Part shown: one piece after another, positions 6,101 through 6,433 of the stretch
Layout of the letters: every line of letters begins with the position of its first letter
How positions within the stretch are numbered: position 1 is the stretch's first letter
NCBI GenBank assembly: GCA_001603685.1
Contig: LUZO01000289.1
Span: 1 to 6,433, forward strand
Reading direction: 5' to 3'
Source: Bacteroidales bacterium Bact_23
Lineage (GTDB): Bacteria > Bacteroidota > Bacteroidia > Bacteroidales > Lentimicrobiaceae
DNA: 6,433 bases
Notes under the pieces: generated by a model
The model's input: only the letters and a program-made list of their open reading frames with translations
Told to the model about the DNA's origin: nothing
Databases searched by the model: none
Position numbers and translations under genes: made by a program

Positions 6101-6433
6101 CCAATGGCCTTAGCAGCGTATGGCTTGCATTCCATTCGGATGACGGCGGAGCGTGGGCTTCAGGCTGGGCCATCGACGATGTTATGATTTCTTCAGGAGG
6201 TGTTGAAATTGAGCAATATGGCGTGTTCCTCGATGGAACCCTTGTTGGCAATACACCCGAAGAGACCTATACCTACACCAACCTGAATTACGGACAGCTC
6301 TATATTGCAGGAGTTGCCGGACTGTTCAGCTCAGGTTACTCAGAACTGGATATCTATCCGTTCAGGTCTGCATTCCTCTATCCGCCGGACAGCCTGCAGG
6401 GAGAAAGCCCGCTGATGACCGACTATGTACATC
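76..6433 (+). CDS. Giant secreted multidomain surface protein (Ig-like/FN3/GEVED/choice-of-anchor J), 3' partial
   Basis: A single frame is open from ATG 76 to the right edge (2119 codons, no stop), so the gene continues outside the window. Order by residue: signal peptide 1-29; tandem repeats 30-198 and 206-375; carboxypeptidase-regulatory-like 384-466; Ig-like host 467-829 with guest ~557-759; FN3 830-915; Ig-like host 916-1170 with GEVED 968-1103; carboxypeptidase-regulatory-like host 1172-1454 with guest 1203-1351; FN3 host 1457-1772 with guest 1487-1642; regulatory-like 1773-1858; FN3 host 1860-2095 with choice-of-anchor J 1884-2041. The start at 76 is preferred because it gives a canonical Sec signal peptide at once. 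No protease, glycosidase or other catalytic signature is visible. By family knowledge such proteins are exported, often by T9SS, and act as adhesins or matrix proteins, or as the accessory part of a larger enzyme whose catalytic domain could lie downstream. Function is inferred from domains only. Confidence 0.96.
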   Translation, partial: MQKFTKRKGWRLWLTAIMALFFALNLSAQVTVEIGTGTAVSSFPFYSLYEDARTQIIYDAAEILAAGGMDGLITEIGFNFSSRNAIALNGFNIDMQMTTATSLTGFVESGWTNVFSAVYTVPATGWQTIVLDNPFLWDGTSNLLVQVCFDNTGWSGSSAVYATAASGKTWGRNADSQAGCSMIGGSTQTNRPNVRLTIAPPPVTTIDVQVGTGTTTAGYPFYTIYEDSRTQFLYPASEILAAGGLPGNIISIGFNVSTRNALLMEGFNIDMQNYPNPTIAGFVETGWTNVYSGTYTVPATGQQMIDLQVPFAWDGISNLLINICFDNEDWNGNSSVYGTVMPGLVAHQHQDGTDGCIIPTAGASYTTRANLYMTIEPSAVLPTGIVQGFVTNGYGVPIPGALVTATGDNGDFAAMSGFNGAYQIPDIAMGIYSMEASKAGYNPVTVNNVLITPGETTFQNFELPRPTMAVTPNPYSVTVHPNQLYEGALNIANNGDGTLNWEAEVAYLSDGASHSVAPAAPGANQSRTAATVTQDAADVSINAGSANFQQTTVPLGSSRAILFNNGPLVNSPGTGAGGADESILQTNLGMGTYGSNFSNTAGYSVADDFTVTGNWNIENIEFFGYQTGSSTTSTFTGVFCRVYNGPPNAGGTVIWGDMTTNRMTSTAWTNIYRNDDGPGGSTNRPIMKIVAGTPGLTLSPGTYWVEWATAGSLASGPWVPPVTIPGQTTTGNAIQWTGSAWQAVTDVGPQGMPFILNGTGGGGGGASGWLTLGEYDGTVTGFHNFNNPAYFNATGAEAGDVYQAEVTFTSDPEVGTVVVPVTMTVVGEPLAIPTDLTAVLANAVTGQANLSWAFDPGDGFVNFVVKRNGVAVGTTSALMYTDMLPGFGTYFYTVQAVYDEGLSAPAGPVELEWPNPVIFVDPLYIYDEVWVNTQATQTVTISNTGEGTLAFSFPDWVTDGGSRAPLAYCTSTSSTCDEYISRVQFVTIDNSSACTNYADYTHISAEVTPGETYPITITNPSPWSSDICGVYVDWNQNESFDDAGEYYALTQQGGGASFTGNILVPDDALAGPTRMRIRLQFSGTMAPCGNFTYGEVEDYTLDVQAGGFIVAVSPAQGTVPPGGSRTVTITWDATDYEPGYSYFEDLVLESNDLSNPSVTITNEMYVFVPAQFEGIVTNALNGAPLNGVLVTAEPTGYFTTFAYDDGTAEDGLRINANADAYLGNYFPVSLSGEINSLELYFYSGDANASANFVVEFFNNAGVSMGFSDPFSVVNEGWYTVPVTGVNFSGPFYALAHWNLFPSNTRFLGMDENGPNSNPGYGRYRTSAGDMYNLIDLGYPCTFLMRVNAFIGNAAVTLSAAPETVNTAGLIQPGNIEACGISKDSGRKTGVMHNSTRDLATFQTMTNPDGEYSLMVNPGRYNVRFEKTGFQTYVEYDTTALAGVVTPLDAELWEESYPPAFVYAEVNETDTQCVVTWGAGAGPYEIIYDDGSAENYFAWAVPGNMSAVKFTPASYPVTVIGGKIYVGDGSFPNNNTGFIGKTFGAMVMDASGTNGMPGAVLDSISVTVDNYGWVTFGGFDVEITSGNFYIVMVQGSLSPNCAPVGIDQTLPTLYRSYTRNVATGGNWLVSAYQDMMIRAVVSGVPSESDAVVAATPGELLIPVKEPDAISMSMPLAAPGYEGSATYRASTDFTDNTRAVTSYRLVRYSNFNPNGSPLVGNATGLGNAITATTYTDGGTTWAGLPAGWYAYGVAANYPNGSISDTILSNIVGHKLLAEITVNVTLTTGGSPEGTALSFTGLDYPYEVYTATVPAGGQVVFPEVWLGHYDIHAFLQGFDPYDINVNITGDRVIDIMLLETKFKPRNLYVDPLTLVATWEGPLGVAVLEDFEGTAFPPAGWTATTSGQGWYGTTNGSTTYFQIPAHTRYAVANDDNSSTNNGCCDYLITPEMNWTNLPAYKLNFASFFNAAYGQMATIELSTDAGATWTVIYNLSGVSSWQNLEVDLTQFSGANGLSSVWLAFHSDDGGAWASGWAIDDVMISSGGVEIEQYGVFLDGTLVGNTPEETYTYTNLNYGQLYIAGVAGLFSSGYSELDIYPFRSAFLYPPDSLQGESPLMTDYVH
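163..669 (+). repeat. N-terminal tandem repeat unit 1 (residues 30-198)
   Basis: This is the first of two adjacent ~170-residue beta-rich units. Shared landmarks with unit 2 are GTGT near the start, FPFY/YPFY, YEDxRTQ, EILAAGG, GFNIDMQ, GWTNV, YTVPATG, WDGxSNLL and CFDN. About half of the positions look identical by eye. It has two cysteines, C148 in 'VCFDN' and C180. I recall this kind of unit near the N-terminus of other large Bacteroidota surface proteins but know no family name for it. A jelly-roll or Ig-type beta-sandwich is likely from the composition and alternating hydrophobic pattern; the fold is not demonstrated. Confidence 0.85.
691..1200 (+). repeat. N-terminal tandem repeat unit 2 (residues 206-375)
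   Basis: This second copy of the N-terminal unit lies 528 bases downstream of the first, after a short linker with three prolines (APPPV). The core motifs of unit 1 are kept in the same order, and a 16-base word is identical at 403-418 and 931-946. The last 40 residues diverge most: this copy has a His/Gln-rich patch (AHQHQDG) where unit 1 has a different sequence. Its two cysteines, C324 and C356, are spaced exactly as in unit 1 (32 residues), which suggests a conserved disulfide. The pair looks like an intragenic duplication followed by considerable divergence. Confidence 0.85.
1225..1473 (+). other. Carboxypeptidase-regulatory-like domain 1, intact (residues 384-466)
   Basis: The pattern is the typical small seven-stranded beta-sandwich: G-x-V-x-G-F-V-T-N opening, 'PIPGALVTATG', a turn with 'GFNGAYQIPDI', 'MGIYSMEASKAGYNPV', and closing 'PGETTFQNFEL'. 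These domains are non-catalytic structural spacers in secreted proteins. This copy is uninterrupted and about 80 residues long, so it serves as the reference for the split copy further downstream. Confidence 0.85.
1474..2562 (+). other. Ig-like (BACON/ASPM-SPD-2-like) host domain, split by a guest module (residues 467-829)
   Basis: The N-terminal part (residues 467 to ~511) reads 'MAVTPNPYSVTVHPNQ', then 'LNIANNGDGTLNWEAEV', the opening strands of an Ig-like domain of the BACON/ASPM-SPD-2 type. The matching closing strands appear only after about 255 residues, at 766-829: 'WLTLGEYDGTVTG', then 'AEVTFTSDPEVGTVVVPVT', which is the characteristic end of such domains. In between lie a Ser/Ala/Gln-rich linker (~512-556), a guest module (~557-759) and a six-glycine linker (residues 760-765, bases 2353-2370). 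Neither half looks complete alone, so I read this as one domain with a large insertion. Exact boundaries are approximate. Confidence 0.75.
1744..2352 (+). other. Guest module A, 'ADDF' type beta-sandwich (residues ~557-759)
   Basis: This ~200-residue module has a start 'SRAILFNNGPLVNSPG', then 'GGADES', 'ADDFTV', 'IEFFGYQTGS', 'YNGPPNAGG', 'TNRPIM', 'PGTYWVEWATAG', 'SGPWVPPVT', 'TTTGNAIQW' and the end 'PQGMPFILNG'. I recall the same ordered motifs in secreted proteins from several bacterial phyla, where they occur as a recurrent non-catalytic C-terminal or internal module without a familiar named function. It sits inside the Ig-like host domain, flanked by flexible linkers. Carbohydrate or surface binding is a guess only. 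Confidence 0.65.
2563..2820 (+). other. Fibronectin type III domain 1, intact (residues 830-915)
   Basis: About 86 residues show the FN3 pattern: 'PTDLTAVL' strand A, 'ANLSWAFDP' strand B with core Trp, 'FVVKRNGVAVG' strands C/C', 'LMYTDM' and 'GTYFYTVQAVYDEGLSAP', where the Tyr of strand F is kept. It is uninterrupted and serves as reference for the two split FN3 domains downstream. FN3 domains in bacteria are extracellular spacers. Confidence 0.85.
2821..3585 (+). other. Ig-like (BACON/ASPM-SPD-2-like) host domain, split by GEVED domain (residues 916-1170)
   Basis: Opening strands lie at residues 916-956: 'IFVDPLYIYDEVWVNTQATQ', then 'VTISNTGEGTLAFSFPDW'. The closing strands resume at 1106-1170 with 'FIVAVSPAQGTVPPGGSRTV', 'TWDATDYEPG' and 'LESNDLSNPSVTITNEM', which is how an ASPM-SPD-2/BACON-like domain normally continues. 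The ~150 residues between are a GEVED domain. This is the same arrangement as in the Ig-like domain upstream, with a different guest. Confidence 0.8.
2977..3384 (+). other. GEVED domain as guest (residues 968-1103)
   Basis: The domain begins 'YCTSTS', contains 'TCDEYISRV', 'CTNYADYT', 'VYVDWNQNESFDDAGE' and ends with the diagnostic 'GEVEDYTLDV' (residues 1094-1103). GEVED domains are ~130-150-residue beta-rich modules in secreted bacterial proteins, often beside proteases or adhesins; they are not catalytic. The D-x-N-x-N-x-x-F-D-D loop (from D1033) resembles a calcium-binding loop. Five cysteines (969, 976, 994, 1028, 1088) suggest two disulfides plus one free Cys. The domain identity is among the firmest calls in the window. 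Confidence 0.92.
3589..4437 (+). other. Carboxypeptidase-regulatory-like domain 2, split by guest module B (residues 1172-1454)
   Basis: The first half is at residues 1172-1196: 'FEGIVTNALNGAPLNGVLVT', which stops at the point where the intact domain 1 would continue into its middle turn. The second half begins about 200 residues later at ~1400: 'TMTNPDGEYSLMVNPGRYNV', 'RFEKTGFQTYVEYDTTALAG', ending 'VVTPLDAELWEE'. Joined, the two halves give one regular ~80-residue domain. Between them lie the YDDGTAE module (1203-1351) and a ~48-residue linker. Confidence 0.75.
3682..4128 (+). other. Guest module B, 'YDDGTAE' type (residues 1203-1351)
   Basis: About 150 residues begin 'YDDGTAEDG', pass through 'SLSGEINSLELYFYSGD', 'FFNNAGVSMG', 'WYTVPVTGVNFSGPFYALAH' and 'NPGYGRYRTS', and end 'CTFLMRVNAFIG'. 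The layout matches a beta-sandwich of about eight strands and resembles module C downstream in the opening motif, length and end (hydrophobic strand with Met-x-x-Arg/Met-Ile-Arg). I know no specific function. It contains no lysine. Confidence 0.6.
4444..5391 (+). other. Fibronectin type III domain 2, split by guest module C (residues 1457-1772)
   Basis: The opening strands are at 1457-1480: 'PPAFVYAEVNETDTQCVVTW', with core W1476. The closing strands are at about 1694-1772: 'TSYRLVRYSN' (C strand), 'TYTDGG', 'WAGLPAGWYAYGVAANYPNG' (F strand with the conserved Tyr) and 'SDTILSNIVG'. The separating ~210 residues are module C (1487-1642) plus a linker. I have seen the same order, a 'VTW' strand, then a YDDG(T/S)AE module, then a 'Y-x-V-Y-R'-like strand, in other large Bacteroidota surface proteins (from memory). 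Confidence 0.75.
4534..5001 (+). other. Guest module C, 'YDDGSAE' type (residues 1487-1642)
   Basis: The module opens 'YDDGSAENYFAW' and continues 'GNMSAVKFTP', 'IGGKIYVGDGSFP', 'GMPGAVLDSISVTV', 'GWVTFGG', 'SGNFYIVMVQG', 'VGIDQTLPTLYRSY', 'NWLVSAYQDMMIRAVVSG'. This arrangement of an opening YDDG-AE, a 'YVGDGSFP' strand and a closing 'QDxMIRA' strand is a recurrent module of Bacteroidota secreted proteins. I regard it as a jelly-roll-like beta-sandwich. No catalytic residues stand out. Confidence 0.7.
5392..5649 (+). other. Divergent carboxypeptidase-regulatory-like domain 3 (residues 1773-1858)
   Basis: 'AEITVNVTLTTGGSPEGTAL' is followed by 'YPYEVYTATVPAGGQVVFP', 'EVWLGHYDIHAFLQGFDPYD' and 'DRVIDIMLLET'. 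The pattern 'G-x-Y-D-I-x-A-x-x-x-G-F' is the usual end of a carboxypeptidase-regulatory/PEGA-like beta-sandwich. It is uninterrupted, about 86 residues, and joins two split FN3 domains. The family call is less sure than for domain 1. Confidence 0.65.
5653..6360 (+). other. Fibronectin type III domain 3, split by choice-of-anchor J domain (residues 1860-2095)
   Basis: The opening strands are 'KPRNLYVDPLTLVATWEGP' (1860-1878, core W1875). The rest follows the guest: 'EQYGVFLDGTLVGNTPEETY', 'TYTNLNYGQLYIAGVAGLF', 'SSGYSELDI' (2046-2094). These give FN3 strands C to G, including the 'L-x-Y-G-x-x-Y-x-x-x-V' F-strand pattern. The guest replaces the loop after strand B. From memory, the haemagglutinin/gingipain adhesin repeats of Porphyromonas gingivalis have a similar order: a 'L-T-W/L-K-W' strand, a cleaved-adhesin domain, then a 'V-Y-R-D-G' FN3 tail. 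Confidence 0.78.
5725..6198 (+). other. Choice-of-anchor J / cleaved-adhesin-like domain as guest (residues 1884-2041)
   Basis: The domain opens 'LEDFEGTAFPPAGWTATTSG' and contains 'TRYAVANDD', 'CCDYLITPEMNW', 'KLNFASFF', 'IELSTDAGATWTVIY', 'WQNLEVDLTQF', 'VWLAFHSDDG', then 'GWAIDDVMI' (2030-2038). This is the full motif series of the MAM-like jelly-roll family that includes choice-of-anchor J and the cleaved adhesin domains of gingipains. The acidic pair D2034/D2035 and the opening E-D-F are typical of the calcium site in this fold. Its role is adhesion or ligand binding by family; the ligand is unknown. The adjacent C1939-C1940 pair is unusual. Confidence 0.88.
6361..6433 (+). other. Start of the next extracellular unit, cut by the window edge (residues 2096-2119)
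   Basis: The last 24 residues ('FRSAFLYPPDSLQGESPLMT', then DYVH) leave the FN3 domain and enter a proline-containing linker. The linker seems to lead into another beta-domain opening strand: residues 'DYVH' are placed like the strand before the core Trp in the hosts upstream. This suggests at least one more Ig/FN3-type host follows. The stretch is too short for a firm assignment. Confidence 0.35.

Noticed and set aside
4381..6396. Four D-(S/T)-(hydrophobic/T) sites of the Bacteroidota O-glycosylation type (at 4381, 4756, 5359, 6388)
   Set aside because: Four matches to a short degenerate motif in 2119 residues are no more than chance would be expected to give. Glycosylation is possible but not supported by enrichment.
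1..6433. CRISPR array, tRNA/rRNA, insertion sequence, riboswitch or terminator
   Set aside because: No regularly spaced direct repeats, inverted-repeat ends, transposase motifs or RNA gene signatures were seen. All but the first 75 bases are one coding frame, and the gene's terminator would be outside the window.

Overview
The window holds one very long protein-coding gene on the + strand. It starts at position 76 and stays open, without a stop, to the right edge: 2119 codons, 3' end missing. The product is a secreted, multidomain surface protein of the type found in Bacteroidota. Evidence for this is a Sec signal peptide, a chain of carboxypeptidase-regulatory-like, Ig-like (BACON/ASPM-SPD-2-like), fibronectin type III (FN3), GEVED and choice-of-anchor J/cleaved-adhesin domains, a Thr/Gly/Ala/Val/Asn-rich composition with very few lysines, and a start without a Shine-Dalgarno sequence. 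An anaerobic Bacteroidales-like or related marine/sediment Bacteroidota is my best guess; nothing here fixes the genus. Such proteins are usually type IX secretion (T9SS) cargo, but the C-terminal sorting domain would lie beyond the window, so that part is inference.

Layout: 1-75 is a short leader with no clear promoter or ribosome binding site and an alternative in-frame ATG at 19. Then follow the signal peptide (76-162), two tandem ~170-residue beta-rich repeats (163-669 and 691-1200), and carboxypeptidase-regulatory-like domain 1 (1225-1473). Next come an Ig-like domain split by an 'ADDF'-type guest module (1474-2562), an intact FN3 domain (2563-2820), an Ig-like domain split by a GEVED domain (2821-3585), and a carboxypeptidase-regulatory-like domain split by a 'YDDGTAE' module (3589-4437). 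The rest is an FN3 domain split by a second 'YDDGSAE' module (4444-5391), a divergent carboxypeptidase-regulatory-like domain (5392-5649), an FN3 domain split by a choice-of-anchor J domain (5653-6360), and the probable start of the next unit (6361-6433).

The main observation is architectural. Five host domains in a row (two Ig-like, one carboxypeptidase-regulatory-like, two FN3) each appear to be interrupted by a whole guest beta-sandwich module, usually just after the early strand that carries the core Trp. The protein would then be less a string of beads than a stalk of small host domains, each displaying a larger guest domain as a side branch. No catalytic domain, RNA gene, mobile element or CRISPR array is seen. 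The other open frames are shadows of the long gene.
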